NCBI RefSeq assembly: GCF_007280415.1
Contig: NZ_VKKU01000002.1
Location: 310,001-374,000 of the forward strand
Direction of reading: 5' to 3'
Length of the DNA: 64,000 nucleotides
Origin: Sphingorhabdus contaminans
GTDB taxonomy: Bacteria; Pseudomonadota; Alphaproteobacteria; Sphingomonadales; Sphingomonadaceae
Position 1 is the stretch's first letter, and each line of letters opens with the position of its first letter. A program made the translations under genes and the position numbers. The notes under the pieces are model-generated. The model had not been told where the DNA came from. It made no database searches and saw only the letters and a program-made list of their open reading frames with translations. Positions 27,394 to 35,968 of this stretch are shown here, one piece after another.

Positions 27394-27822
27394 ATGATTG
27401 GTGTACTTACCGCTCTTTCTCTTGTTGCTGCCCCGCTGGCTCCGCAACCCACAGCACCAGAAGCTACTGCCGAATCATTCCTGAAAGCGTTCAAAGAGAT
27501 GGATGAGGTGCGTTTCGACAATTTCTTCGCGCCGGACGTAACTATGTTTTTTCCTGAAGGCCCATTTCCCGATGACCGGATTGAGGGGCGAGATGCAGTG
27601 CTTGCGGCATTCCACAGCTTCTTCAAATTGGTGAGAGAGCGCGGCAGAACCTCTCTTAACATCGCTCCCGTCGAGCAGCAGATGCAAGTATTTGGCGACG
27701 TTGCCGTGCTCACCTTTGAACTTCACGGCGAAGAGACGATTGGACGGCGTTCCATTGTATTTAGCAGGCTCGGCGGCGATTGGCGCATCGTTCACTTTCA
27801 CGCTTCGGCAGTGGATAAGTAG
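27394..27822 (+). CDS. SnoaL/DUF4440-like NTF2-fold protein, secreted (island 3)
   Basis: A 142-residue protein with a signal peptide (MIGVLTALSLVAAPLAPQ). A single NTF2-like domain follows: AESFLKAFKEMDEVRFDNFF, the F-x-P-E-G turn, IEGRDAVLAAFHSFF, and the closing strands VAVLTFELHG and WRIVHFHAS. Such domains bind small ligands or act as enzymes; no specific role can be read. AAGGAG 9 nt upstream fixes the ATG at 27394. It lies between two short junction repeats. Confidence 0.8.
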   Translation: MIGVLTALSLVAAPLAPQPTAPEATAESFLKAFKEMDEVRFDNFFAPDVTMFFPEGPFPDDRIEGRDAVLAAFHSFFKLVRERGRTSLNIAPVEQQMQVFGDVAVLTFELHGEETIGRRSIVFSRLGGDWRIVHFHASAVDK

Positions 27823-27828
27823 CCTCGA

Positions 27829-27896
27829 GAACGTCCGCAATGTTGTCGTATCCGGAAAGTCCGGTTTGGCCGCTTTGTTGTGGAAAGTAGACGTTC
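27829..27896 (+). repeat. Junction repeat, short form, best-preserved copy (island 3)
   Basis: 68 bp: GAACGTCCGCAATGTTGTC, GTATCCGGAAAGTCCGGTTT, GGCCGCTTTGTTGTGG, AAAGTAGACGTTC. The ends are inverted (GAACGTC...GACGTTC). It shows how the type-1 and type-2 halves join. Confidence 0.85.
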
Positions 27897-27916
27897 GCAC
27901 GGGTAGGCCTCTGCTT

Positions 27917-28477
27917 ATGCGATACATCCTTCCTGCCATCTTGACCTGCACCGTCTTCGTCCTGCCTGCTCAAGCTGAGCCAAACCTTGAACGAGGTTTC
28001 GACGGCGCGCTTAAAGGGTGTGAGGAATGGCTGTTGAATCCCGCAAGTTGGATCGACGGAACGGGTCCCTTCATCAAGGCTGTAGGGCTCGGGGAGCAGA
28101 TGGGCCGTGTTGACAAAGTAGAAGAGGTAAACCTTCCGCCGAAGCCAATGCGACGAGCGAACCACTATTGGCGCATCAACTCCACTTCGACTGCTGGCTA
28201 TGTTCTTGTGGTGTCCGATCAACTGCCCATGTGTCATATCACGGGCGGCGGCGGCACGGATCTGCAGCCGAGTATCCAGACCGTTTTGTTATCGGCGAAC
28301 TTCAACGGTCGCTGGGAGCAACTAAAAACCAATTCAGAAGGTGATTTGGTATCGACAACGTTTCGCAACCGGCAAGAGCCCGCACTGTCCATGATCATCA
28401 GTCGAGCAAAGCAGGCGGGCCAGAGGCTGGATAGAGTTCAGGTGATCGCAACCGCCACTTACCAAGTGGGTAAGTGA
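27917..28477 (+). CDS. Hypothetical secreted protein (island 3)
   Basis: A 186-residue protein with a signal peptide (ILPAILTCTVFVLPAQA). A globular domain follows with cysteines in GALKGCEEWLLNP and LPMCHITGGGGTD, and a final strand block (ISRAKQAGQRLDRVQVIATATY). The layout is common among Sphingomonadales exported hypotheticals, but I do not recognise the family. The ATG begins 20 bp after the 68-bp junction repeat. Confidence 0.7.
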   Translation: MRYILPAILTCTVFVLPAQAEPNLERGFDGALKGCEEWLLNPASWIDGTGPFIKAVGLGEQMGRVDKVEEVNLPPKPMRRANHYWRINSTSTAGYVLVVSDQLPMCHITGGGGTDLQPSIQTVLLSANFNGRWEQLKTNSEGDLVSTTFRNRQEPALSMIISRAKQAGQRLDRVQVIATATYQVGK

Positions 28478-28498
28478 CCTACATCAGAAAGCTAGGCT

Positions 28499-28563
28499 AA
28501 CGTCCGCAATGTTGTCGCGTCCTGATCGTACGCTTTCGAGCCGGATTTCCCATTAACAGACAT
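28499..28563 (+). repeat. Junction repeat, island 3 right border
   Basis: AACGTCCGCAATGTTGTC, GCGTCCTGATCGTACGCTTT, then a degenerate type-2 half ending AACAGACAT. It is followed directly by the CCTCTCC cluster, as at the end of island 2. Confidence 0.75.
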
Positions 28564-28564
28564 C

Positions 28565-28697
28565 ATTCCACTCTCTCCTTCAGACGGAGTGGACAGCGGG
28601 AGGTGGGGTGGTCGCTTCACCGTCGCGGCCCCTCTCCAACTGCGCCTAGGCCTTTCGGCCAAGGCTTCGTATCCTCTCCCCTAAAGGGGAGAGGGGG
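28565..28697. repeat. CCTCTCC dyad cluster with 52-bp duplicate (second copy)
   Basis: Contains 28628-28679, identical over 52 bp to 21247-21298, and ends in a CTCTCCCCTAAAGGGGAGAG dyad. The 28478-28827 gap holds only this, a GAAGGAAG element, a junction repeat and the rplQ terminator. Confidence 0.8.
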
Positions 28698-28705
28698 CAA
28701 ACGAC

Positions 28706-28768
28706 GCCTTCTTCCTTATTCCCTTCTTCCTTCTAGCGAATCCAAAAACCCCCACCGGCCGGCACAAC
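28706..28768 (-). repeat. GAAGGAAG dispersed element, copy 6
   Basis: On the minus strand it opens TTGTGCCGGCCGG, then a T-run, TTCGCTAGAAGGAAGAAGGG and a second GGAAGAAGG. Confidence 0.6.
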
Positions 28769-28770
28769 AA

Positions 28771-28804
28771 AAAAGGGCGGCACCCTTGCCGGATGCCGCC
28801 CTTT
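28771..28804 (-). terminator. Terminator of the ribosomal protein cluster
   Basis: On the minus strand AAAGGGCGGCATCC pairs with GGGTGCCGCCCTTT around GGCAA and runs into six T, 23 bp after the rplQ stop. Confidence 0.92.
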
Positions 28805-28827
28805 AAATTCAGTCGTTGAAGCCGGGA

Positions 28828-29244
28828 TTATTCGGCGTCGTCGTCCAGCATTTCGACCGGACCGCTGTCCTGGCCCTTGGCGTCGACATTGCGGTCGACC
28901 AGTTCGATGACGCCCATCGGGGCGGCGTCGGAGCCGCGGAAGCCGGCCTTGATCACGCGGCTGTAGCCACCATTACGGTCGGCATAGCGCGGAGCCAGTT
29001 CGTCGAAGAGTTTCTTGAGCTGCGTGTCGTCCATCAGACGGCTCATCGCCAGGCGACGGTTGGACAGGCCACCCTTTTTCGCAAGCGTGATCAGCTTTTC
29101 AACATAGGGACGCAGTTCCTTTGCCTTGGGCAAGGTGGTCTTGATCTGTTCATGCTTGATCAGCGACGCCGCCATGTTGCGAAGCATCGCGGTACGGTGC
29201 GCGGTGGTGCGTTGCAGCTTACGTTGGCCAACTTTATGGCGCAT
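28828..29244 (-). CDS. rplQ: 50S ribosomal protein L17
   Basis: L17, 138 residues, lines the peptide exit-tunnel side of the 50S subunit. It opens [20 protein letters not shown], the invariant family start; the ATG at 29244 is chosen for that, although the frame is open further. An acidic tail (VEMLDDDAE) closes it. It is the last gene of the alpha operon, 111 bp after rpoA, and is followed by a strong terminator. Confidence 0.97.
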   Translation of the reverse strand: MRHKVGQRKLQRTTAHRTAMLRNMAASLIKHEQIKTTLPKAKELRPYVEKLITLAKKGGLSNRRLAMSRLMDDTQLKKLFDELAPRYADRNGGYSRVIKAGFRGSDAAPMGVIELVDRNVDAKGQDSGPVEMLDDDAE

Positions 29245-29324
29245 AAATACTTCCTTCGTTTGTAGGGGGGCCGTGTCAGGTACCCCGATCCAGGCCCGCT
29301 TGAGGGGGAGCCCATTGCCCTGTT

Positions 29325-29347
29325 CCCTCTCCCGCAAAGGGAGAGGG
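29325..29347. repeat. CCTCTCC dyad between rpoA and rplQ
   Basis: CCCTCTCCC, five bases, GGGAGAGGG. It lies in the transcribed spacer between rpoA and rplQ and would form an RNA hairpin there. Confidence 0.65.
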
Positions 29348-29355
29348 GAATTGGT

Positions 29356-30417
29356 TTAGCCCAGCAGTTCCTGCTCGAGCTTCTTGGCCATTTCCTCGAT
29401 ATTTTCGGGCGGCCAGCCGGGGATGTCCATGCCGAGGCGCAGGCCCATCGACGACAGCACTTCCTTGATTTCGTTGAGCGACTTGCGTCCGAAATTGGGT
29501 GTGCGCAGCATTTCGGCTTCGCTCTTTTGCACGAGGTCGCCGATATAGATGATGTTGTCGTTCTTGAGGCAGTTTGCGCTGCGGACCGACAGTTCCAGTT
29601 CGTCGACCTTTTTGAGGAGGTAACGGTTGAGCTGGTTCGCGTCCGATTCTTCCGACGATGCCGATGGGGCGGCCATGCCGATCATCGGCGAGCTTGCGGC
29701 CATCGAATCTTCGAAGTGGACGAACACCTGCAACTGGTCCTGAAGGATGCGGGCGGCATAGGCCACGGCGTCTTCGGGGGTGACGGTGCCGTCGGTTTCG
29801 ATCGTCAGGCTCAGCTTGTCATAGTCGAGTTCCTGACCGATACGCGCATTGTCGACCTTGTAGGCGACCTGGCGGACGGGCGAATAGAGGCTGTCGACGG
29901 GGATCAGGCCGATCGGCGCGTCGGCCGGACGGTTGGCAACGGCAGGAACATAGCCCTTGCCGGTGTCGGCGGTGATTTCCATGTTCAGCGTCGCGCCGTC
30001 GTCGAGATGGCAGATGACCAGATCCGGGTTCATCACCTGGATGTCGCCGGAAACAGCGATATCGCCTGCGGTGACCGCGCCGGGGCCGGTGGCCGAAAGC
30101 TGGAGCCGCTTGGGGCCTTCGCCTTCCATTTTCAGGGCGACCTGCTTGATGTTCAGTACGATGTCGGTGACATCTTCACGGACGCCGGCAAGCGACGAGA
30201 ATTCGTGCAGCACGTTCTCGATCTTGATCGACGTGATCGCTGCACCTTGCAGCGACGAGAGCAAGACGCGACGCAGCGCATTGCCCAAAGTCAGACCAAA
30301 GCCACGCTCCAAAGGCTCGGCGACGAAGGTAGCTTTACGCTTCGCATCGCTGCCGGACTTCAGTTCGAGGGCGTTGGGCTTTTTCAGTTCCTGCCAGTTC
30401 TTGATATTGACGGACAT
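29356..30417 (-). CDS. rpoA: RNA polymerase alpha subunit
   Basis: A 353-residue alpha subunit. The N-terminal domain that dimerises and seeds polymerase assembly contains [20 protein letters not shown]. The C-terminal domain that binds UP elements and activators shows [19 protein letters not shown] and [18 protein letters not shown], including the usual DNA-contact arginine/asparagine region. A flexible, Ser-rich linker of about 20 residues joins them. It lies between rpsK (154 bp upstream) and rplQ. Confidence 0.98.
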   Translation of the reverse strand: MSVNIKNWQELKKPNALELKSGSDAKRKATFVAEPLERGFGLTLGNALRRVLLSSLQGAAITSIKIENVLHEFSSLAGVREDVTDIVLNIKQVALKMEGEGPKRLQLSATGPGAVTAGDIAVSGDIQVMNPDLVICHLDDGATLNMEITADTGKGYVPAVANRPADAPIGLIPVDSLYSPVRQVAYKVDNARIGQELDYDKLSLTIETDGTVTPEDAVAYAARILQDQLQVFVHFEDSMAASSPMIGMAAPSASSEESDANQLNRYLLKKVDELELSVRSANCLKNDNIIYIGDLVQKSEAEMLRTPNFGRKSLNEIKEVLSSMGLRLGMDIPGWPPENIEEMAKKLEQELLG

Positions 30418-30571
30418 GGATTTCCCCTAGCTAGGTTGGGACTGAACCGGTTCTTGGTGCACCGTCCGGTCAGGCCGATTGAAACTTGTTTTAAGAACTG
30501 CCCCCTTGTCGGGGACCGTCCCTGTGGAGTTTGGGGCCGACCTGTGCGAGCAGGTCCTCCCCAAGCCGAAT

Positions 30572-30961
30572 TCAGACGCGGCGGCGTTTCGACGGACGAA
30601 CACCGTTGTGCGGGATCGAGGTGACATCACGGATCGAGGTGATCGTGAAGCCCACGGCCTGCAGTGCGCGCAGAGCCGACTCACGGCCCGAACCCGGGCC
30701 CTTGACTTCGACTTCGAGCGTGCGGACGCCATGTTCGGCGGCCTTTTTGCCGGCGTCTTCTGCTGCAACCTGTGCGGCATAAGGGGTCGACTTGCGGCTG
30801 CCCTTGAAGCCCATGGTGCCGGCCGACGACCAGCTGATGGCGTTGCCCTGGGCATCGGTGATCGTGATCATCGTGTTGTTGAAGCTGGCGTTGACATGGG
30901 CAACACCGGCCGAAATATTCTTGCGTTCCCGCTTCTTAATGCGCTGTGGTTCGCGTGCCAT
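30572..30961 (-). CDS. rpsK: 30S ribosomal protein S11
   Basis: S11, 129 residues, sits on the 30S platform near the E site. [19 protein letters not shown] and [14 protein letters not shown] are family hallmarks, and it ends [13 protein letters not shown]. It is 75 bp downstream of rpsM in the alpha operon. Confidence 0.98.
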   Translation of the reverse strand: MAREPQRIKKRERKNISAGVAHVNASFNNTMITITDAQGNAISWSSAGTMGFKGSRKSTPYAAQVAAEDAGKKAAEHGVRTLEVEVKGPGSGRESALRALQAVGFTITSIRDVTSIPHNGVRPSKRRRV

Positions 30962-31036
30962 AAACTGTGTATCCTAATCTTACAAATCCGTGGAAGCCTC
31001 CGGCGGAGAAATAAAATTCCGTCCCCCGGACGGTTT

Positions 31037-31405
31037 TTATTTCTTCTTGCCAGCAATTGCCTTGGCCTTGCCCTTGCGGGTGCGCGCATTGGTGTGCGTG
31101 CGCTGGCCACGGACCGGAAGACCCTTACGGTGGCGCAGGCCACGGTAGCAGGCGAGGTCCATAAGACGCTTGATGTTCATCGACCGCTCACGGCGGAGGT
31201 CGCCCTCTACCGTATAACCGGCGTCGATGGTTTCGCGGATTTGCAGAACTTCGGCGTCCGAAAGATCCTGCACACGGCGGCTATGATCAATTCCCAATTT
31301 GTCCGCGATCTCGAGCGCCTTTGTGCGACCGATACCGTGAATATAGGTAAGCGCAATGATCACGCGCTTATTCGTTGGAATGTTAACCCCGGCAATACGA
31401 GCCAA
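31037..31405 (-). CDS. rpsM: 30S ribosomal protein S13
   Basis: S13, 122 residues, in the 30S head, contacts the P-site tRNA and L5. [20 protein letters not shown] opens it and [20 protein letters not shown] is the conserved basic tail. It begins the alpha operon proper: a good promoter candidate lies 133-161 bp upstream, after the inserted rimK gene. Confidence 0.98.
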   Translation of the reverse strand: MARIAGVNIPTNKRVIIALTYIHGIGRTKALEIADKLGIDHSRRVQDLSDAEVLQIRETIDAGYTVEGDLRRERSMNIKRLMDLACYRGLRHRKGLPVRGQRTHTNARTRKGKAKAIAGKKK

Positions 31406-31537
31406 TTTACTTACTCCTGCTCCACAGGTGCCCCGAAAGACTAACCCTATCTCTACGCTGATGATATTCCTAAACTAAAAAATCCAGCGGGCGCAATAAA
31501 GCGCTGCTGGCTATACCAGATGTTTGGAATGTCATCG

Positions 31538-31566
31538 CCACTAACGCGAGTCTCTCAAACTGTCAA
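31538..31566 (-). promoter_or_regulatory. Candidate promoter of the rpsM-rpsK-rpoA-rplQ operon
   Basis: On the minus strand TTGACA (31566-31561), a 17-bp spacer, then TAGTGG (31543-31538). The layout matches the candidate before rpsL (TTGACC, 17 bp, TAATGG), which supports both. Confidence 0.5.
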
Positions 31567-31600
31567 GCCGACGATGACATTTATGCAATCCAGGCAGTGC

Positions 31601-32506
31601 CTATCCATTGCCTTTTGTCTTGGTTTTTCCACGGACCGCATTTTCTTCGATAAACTGGATGATCTTGGTCGCGATATCCTTGCCACATGCCTTTTCGATT
31701 CCTTCAATTCCCGGACTGCTGTTGACTTCCATTATTACCGGTCCGTGATTGGATCGCAGCATATCAACGCCCGCCACATTCAGCCCCATGGCCCTTGCTG
31801 CTCGGACCGCAGTCGACCGTTCTTCGGGCGTGATCTTGATCGCTTCGGCCGACCCGCCGCGGTGCAGATTAGATCGGAAGTCACCTTCGGCACCCTTGCG
31901 TTGCATGGCGGCTACAACCTTGTTGCCAATGACAAAGCATCTGATGTCCGTCGCGTTCGCCTCTTTGATGAATTCCTGCACCAGGATGTTCACATTGGCA
32001 CTGCGGAAGGCTTCGACTACCGAACGCGCCGACTTCTCTGTCTCGCCCAGGACGACGCCAATACCCTGTGTTCCCTCAAGCAGCTTGATAACGACCGGGG
32101 CGCCACCGACCATCTTGATCACTTCGTCGGTCTGCTTGGGGTCATGCGCGAACGCGGTGACGGGCAGGCCGAGGCCCTTTTTCGCGAGGATCTGCAAGGA
32201 TCGCAATTTGTCCCGCGACCGTCCGATCGCGACGCTTTCATTGAGCGACCAGACATTCATCATTTCGAACTGCCGCAACACGGCGAGACCGTAGAAGGTG
32301 ATGGACGCACCGATGCGCGGGATGACCGCATCATATTTGCCGAGCTTTTCGCCCTGATAATAAGCCTCCGGCCGGTGGGACGTGATATTCATGGTCACGC
32401 GAAGCGTGTTGAGGACATCAATCTGGTGCCCGCGTGCAACCGCCGCTTCCACCAATCTTTGGTGGGAGTATAGGTCGGCGTTTCGCGCCAACATTGCAAT
32501 TTTCAT
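31601..32506 (-). CDS. rimK: RimK-family ATP-grasp glutamate ligase
   Basis: A 301-residue ATP-grasp ligase. RimK adds glutamates to the C-terminus of ribosomal protein S6. [20 protein letters not shown] starts it. The ATP-grasp core shows [29 protein letters not shown] and [17 protein letters not shown], and the metal site is in [15 protein letters not shown]. It lies in the spc-alpha supercluster, 13 bp after a RimB-like protease gene and 195 bp before rpsM, an uncommon place. The S6 target is inferred from the family. Confidence 0.93.
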   Translation of the reverse strand: MKIAMLARNADLYSHQRLVEAAVARGHQIDVLNTLRVTMNITSHRPEAYYQGEKLGKYDAVIPRIGASITFYGLAVLRQFEMMNVWSLNESVAIGRSRDKLRSLQILAKKGLGLPVTAFAHDPKQTDEVIKMVGGAPVVIKLLEGTQGIGVVLGETEKSARSVVEAFRSANVNILVQEFIKEANATDIRCFVIGNKVVAAMQRKGAEGDFRSNLHRGGSAEAIKITPEERSTAVRAARAMGLNVAGVDMLRSNHGPVIMEVNSSPGIEGIEKACGKDIATKIIQFIEENAVRGKTKTKGNG

Positions 32507-32519
32507 GTAAGGTTATTCC

Positions 32520-32975
32520 TTATTGCACTGGCTTGCCCAGCATCCAGCGCCGTTCACTATTTACCAAAAAGCCGCGCCTTAACGCCCGACGCCCAATAAG
32601 CAAGGGAAACGCCATTGAACGTCGATTTGCCAAGGTGAGCTGGCCATTCCAGCATAATGTACCGAAACAAAATGTCGCCGATATTACATAACGTTCCTGC
32701 CGGTCACCGTTTGAGCTGCGGACAAGGCGCTTATCGATCAATGGTGCTTCGTAACGTTTGGGCTTCTCCCCGGCGTTCAGCCGGAACCAGAATTCTACCC
32801 ACTTTTCCCCATCCCGGACCAGCGGCTTGACCCGGGTCGCATGGATGGATGACGTCGCAGCTCCGGTGTCCATCTTCGCGTGCACATGGCGGAGGCCGAG
32901 GCTCGGGATATCGACCATTTCACACCAGCCAATTTCGACTTTCGCATTTTTCCGAAGTTGACGCCCCCCGACCAT
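32520..32975 (-). CDS. RimB-like retropepsin-type protease (PF05618 family)
   Basis: A 151-residue protein of the family called ATP-dependent zinc protease/RimB. The aspartyl-protease-like motif AKMDTGAATSSIHA (about residues 34-47) and the closing PLLIGRRALRRGFLVN are diagnostic. In Pseudomonas RimB acts with RimK to trim or control glutamate tails on S6. Adjacency to rimK (13 bp) supports the same pairing here. The protein may be cytosolic; no signal peptide is seen. Confidence 0.88.
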   Translation of the reverse strand: MVGGRQLRKNAKVEIGWCEMVDIPSLGLRHVHAKMDTGAATSSIHATRVKPLVRDGEKWVEFWFRLNAGEKPKRYEAPLIDKRLVRSSNGDRQERYVISATFCFGTLCWNGQLTLANRRSMAFPLLIGRRALRRGFLVNSERRWMLGKPVQ

Positions 32976-32981
32976 ATTTCT

Positions 32982-33677
32982 TTATTTTGGCGCAGGCGCT
33001 TGTTCGTCGCCGGTATCATTGTCGCTTTTGACTTCCAGCGCTTTTTCCGTCCCTTCGGCCGGCCCTTCATCCTTCAGATTTTCGACATCCAGCGAAAAGC
33101 CATCGACGCTGGCTGTGTCTTCGGTGGCCGAAGCGAAGGGTGTCAGCAGGCGCCGGAACTGGTCACCCAGAACGCTATCCACAGCAGGCGCGATTTCGCT
33201 GACCTTGTAGCGCATATAGCCGCCGACCACATAGGAGAAGCTGATCTTGGTGGACTGCCCGTCCTTTGACGGTTCCATGGCGACGGTTAACGTCCCTGTC
33301 ACCGCCTCGGACTGCAGCGGCCCCAGCCCGCCCTGCATCCGCAGCACTTTCCCGGGCTGGGAAAAAATGACACGCATATGCTCCACGCTGCCGACGGTCT
33401 TCACTTTCCCGTCAGCGCCCTTTTCCTGAAACAGTTCGCAAAAGCAGCCATTGGCCTGCGCATCGATATAAAAACCTTCGGTCGAGCCGGACCAGCTGTG
33501 CGATTTGTTCCACCAATCTTTCGGCGCAATCAAGCGCTTCCAGATTTCGTCCGGCGACGCCTTGACCGATGCGATATGGACGCTGTTGAATCCGGCATCG
33601 GAACTAGTTTTGACCTCTGCAAAGGCGGGCGCCGTAAACGCCAGGTAGCCTGCAGCACATGTGATGGCTTTTCTCAT
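32982..33677 (-). CDS. Secreted SRPBCC-family protein
   Basis: A 231-residue protein with a signal peptide (AITCAAGYLAFTAPAFA) and a START/SRPBCC-like lipid- or ligand-binding domain: VHIASVKASPDEIWKRLIAP, WWNKSHSWSG, KVLRMQGGLGPLQ, TKISFSYVVGGYM. A long acidic tail follows (about residues 195-231). It lies between adk (44 bp) and the RimB-like gene (6 bp), so it is likely co-transcribed with rimK. An exported protein inside a ribosomal cluster is odd. Its ligand is unknown. Confidence 0.8.
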   Translation of the reverse strand: MRKAITCAAGYLAFTAPAFAEVKTSSDAGFNSVHIASVKASPDEIWKRLIAPKDWWNKSHSWSGSTEGFYIDAQANGCFCELFQEKGADGKVKTVGSVEHMRVIFSQPGKVLRMQGGLGPLQSEAVTGTLTVAMEPSKDGQSTKISFSYVVGGYMRYKVSEIAPAVDSVLGDQFRRLLTPFASATEDTASVDGFSLDVENLKDEGPAEGTEKALEVKSDNDTGDEQAPAPK

Positions 33678-33721
33678 AGTGCAACTTTGCCGCGCCTGAT
33701 TACGCACGGCAATGGCAAAAA

Positions 33722-34372
33722 TTACTTCTTGCCGATGATTGCTTCTATTTCTTTTGTCACTTCATCGATGGACCGCATGCCATCAATACGCCGGACGAGA
33801 CCGCGTTCGTCGTAGATGGGCAGGATCGGCGCCGTTTTGGCGCGATACTCCGCCATGCGCGTCCGCACCGTTTCTTCATTATCGTCGGGACGACGCTTGA
33901 ACTCGGTCGAGCCGCAATTGTCGCAGACACCTTCGACCTTAGGCAGTTTATAACGGTCGTGATATCCCTCGCCACAGGATGCGCAGGTGAAACGGCCGGT
34001 GATGCGATCCACCAACGCGTCCTCATCCACGTTCAGTTCAATTACAAAATCAAGGGTGCGTCCACGATCGGCCAGAATCTTGTCGAGCGAATGGGCCTGC
34101 GCCGCGGTCCGCGGATAGCCGTCGAAAATCGCGCCCTGTTCATCCGGCATCGAATCCAGCTTATCACAGATCAGATCGTCCACAATCTCGTCGGACACGA
34201 GGCCGCCCGAATCCATCACCGCCGCAACACGTTCGCCCAATGGAGTTCCCGCCTTGCGGGCGGCACGCAGCATGTCGCCGGTCGAAAGCTGGGCCATGCC
34301 AAAATTATCAACCAGGTTACTTGCCTGTGTACCTTTTCCCGCTCCCGGCGGACCCAACAGGATGATATTCAT
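33722..34372 (-). CDS. adk: Adenylate kinase
   Basis: Adenylate kinase balances ATP, ADP and AMP in the cytosol. The 216-residue protein has the P-loop LLGPPGAGKGTQ at about residues 5-16, DGYPRTAAQA, and a zinc-type lid with CASC and CDNC. The ATG at 34372 gives MNIILLGPPG; a six-codon extension is less likely. secY lies 35 bp upstream, the classical secY-adk order. Confidence 0.98.
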   Translation of the reverse strand: MNIILLGPPGAGKGTQASNLVDNFGMAQLSTGDMLRAARKAGTPLGERVAAVMDSGGLVSDEIVDDLICDKLDSMPDEQGAIFDGYPRTAAQAHSLDKILADRGRTLDFVIELNVDEDALVDRITGRFTCASCGEGYHDRYKLPKVEGVCDNCGSTEFKRRPDDNEETVRTRMAEYRAKTAPILPIYDERGLVRRIDGMRSIDEVTKEIEAIIGKK

Positions 34373-34407
34373 GAAACGTCTAACCCCCAATCGTTCCGAT
34401 GGCCCCT

Positions 34408-35784
34408 TTAGCGGGCGCGACCACCTTTAAGTTTCGCCTTTTTAAGCAAGTCGCCATATTGATGGGCGAGCAAATGGCTCTGGATCTGTGAAATCGTATC
34501 GATCGTCACATTGACCAGAATGAGCAGGCTGGTTCCGCCGATGGCAAAAAACTGCTGCTGACCTGTTTGTGCCATCACATAGTCGGGCAGCAAGCAGACA
34601 AGTGTCAGATAGGCAGCGCCTAACACGGTAATGCGCGTCAACACATAGTCGAGGTAGGATTCGGTGTTCTTGCCGGGCCGAATGCCAGGAATGAAGCCAC
34701 CTGCCTTTTTCAGATTTTCCGATGTTTCTTCGGGGTTGAACACAACCGCAGTGTAGAAGAAGCAGAAGAAGATAATGCCCAGACCATAAAGCAGCAGATA
34801 AACCGGCTGCCCATGGGCGAGATACTGGTTCAGGGTGATCACAAAATCGCCCATCGCGCTTTCACCGGCGACCTTGTTGCCGCCCAGTTGCGTGATCGTA
34901 ATCGGCAATAGCAGCAGTGACGAAGCAAAGATTGGCGGGATAACGCCAGCGGTATTGATCTTCAGCGGCAAATGGCTGCGGTCCGCCTGCATCATGCCAC
35001 GCTGTGTCGCGCGCTTCGGATACTGGATCAGAACGCGGCGCTGGCCCCGCTCCATGAAGCAGATCAAAAGGGTCAGACCGACGAACATGGCGACAAAACC
35101 GATAATGACGAAACCGCTGATGGAGCCGGTGCGGCCACCCTCCAGCAGGTTGGCAACAAGCCGCGGAAGCTGCGCCACAATACCCGCCATGATGATCAAC
35201 GAGATACCGTTACCGATACCGCGCGACGTAATCTGTTCACCCAGCCACATCAGGAACATGGTGCCGCCGATCAGGCTGATCGTGGCGACGATCCGGAACA
35301 TGAGGCCGGGTTCGACAACCGCGCTGATGCCATTGGCCGCGGCCAGGCTTTCCAGCCCCGCGGCAAGGAAATATCCCTGCAACGCCGTCAGGAAGACGGT
35401 GCCGTAACGGGTATATTGGTTAAGCTTCTTGCGTCCGCTCTCGCCCTCTTTCTTGATGGCGGCCAGCGTTGGCGACAGCGAAGCCGCGAGCTGAACAACA
35501 ATTGATGCGGTAATGTAAGGCATGACACCGAGCGCGATGAGACTCATGCGCTCCAGGCTTCCGCCCGAGAAAGTGTTGAAAATATCCAATACGCCGCCCG
35601 CGGCGTTGTTGGCGTAAAGTGCCGCCTGGGCAACAGGGTCTACGCCGGGCAATGGCACAAAGCTCAGCAAACGGAAAATGATGAGCGCCCCGATCGTGAA
35701 CCAGATACGGTTCTTCAATTCTGTCGCTTGCCCGAACTTCGAAAGATTGAGGTTCGAAGCCATTTGGTCGGCCCGAGATGCCAT
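34408..35784 (-). CDS. secY: Protein translocase subunit SecY
   Basis: The channel subunit of the Sec translocon, 458 residues with ten membrane helices. The N-terminal FVPLPGVDP, the plug region FSGGSLERMSLIALGVMPYI and the loop-rich C-terminal GFIPGIRPGKNTESYLDYV are typical. It is the last classical spc-operon gene here before adk. In the 184-bp gap after rplO lies a GC-rich hairpin (about 35894-35929) followed on the minus strand by TTGACA (35892-35887), a possible internal promoter. Confidence 0.98.
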   Translation of the reverse strand: MASRADQMASNLNLSKFGQATELKNRIWFTIGALIIFRLLSFVPLPGVDPVAQAALYANNAAGGVLDIFNTFSGGSLERMSLIALGVMPYITASIVVQLAASLSPTLAAIKKEGESGRKKLNQYTRYGTVFLTALQGYFLAAGLESLAAANGISAVVEPGLMFRIVATISLIGGTMFLMWLGEQITSRGIGNGISLIIMAGIVAQLPRLVANLLEGGRTGSISGFVIIGFVAMFVGLTLLICFMERGQRRVLIQYPKRATQRGMMQADRSHLPLKINTAGVIPPIFASSLLLLPITITQLGGNKVAGESAMGDFVITLNQYLAHGQPVYLLLYGLGIIFFCFFYTAVVFNPEETSENLKKAGGFIPGIRPGKNTESYLDYVLTRITVLGAAYLTLVCLLPDYVMAQTGQQQFFAIGGTSLLILVNVTIDTISQIQSHLLAHQYGDLLKKAKLKGGRAR

Positions 35785-35968
35785 GTGTTACTTTCCTTAT
35801 TCCCGGATCAGACGGGCATCGCATTTATCGCGCTGCACCGCCGGACCCCAAATTTCGCCTGACATTCATCGGCTATCCCCCGGAAATGTCAAACCCCGCC
35901 AGCCCATATCGGGAAGCGGGGCTGGCATGACAAGAGCGAAGTCGTCGCCGCCTGTCTTATTTTATGCT

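Noticed and set aside
13755-28563. Junction repeats as a CRISPR array or standard integron
   Set aside because: Spacers are whole genes rather than about 30-40 bp, no cas gene is near, no integrase is present, and the GTTRRRY R-box is lacking.
19267-29347. CCTCTCC dyads as ordinary terminators
   Set aside because: Most lack a T-run and several are not at gene ends; they are treated as a dispersed repeat instead.
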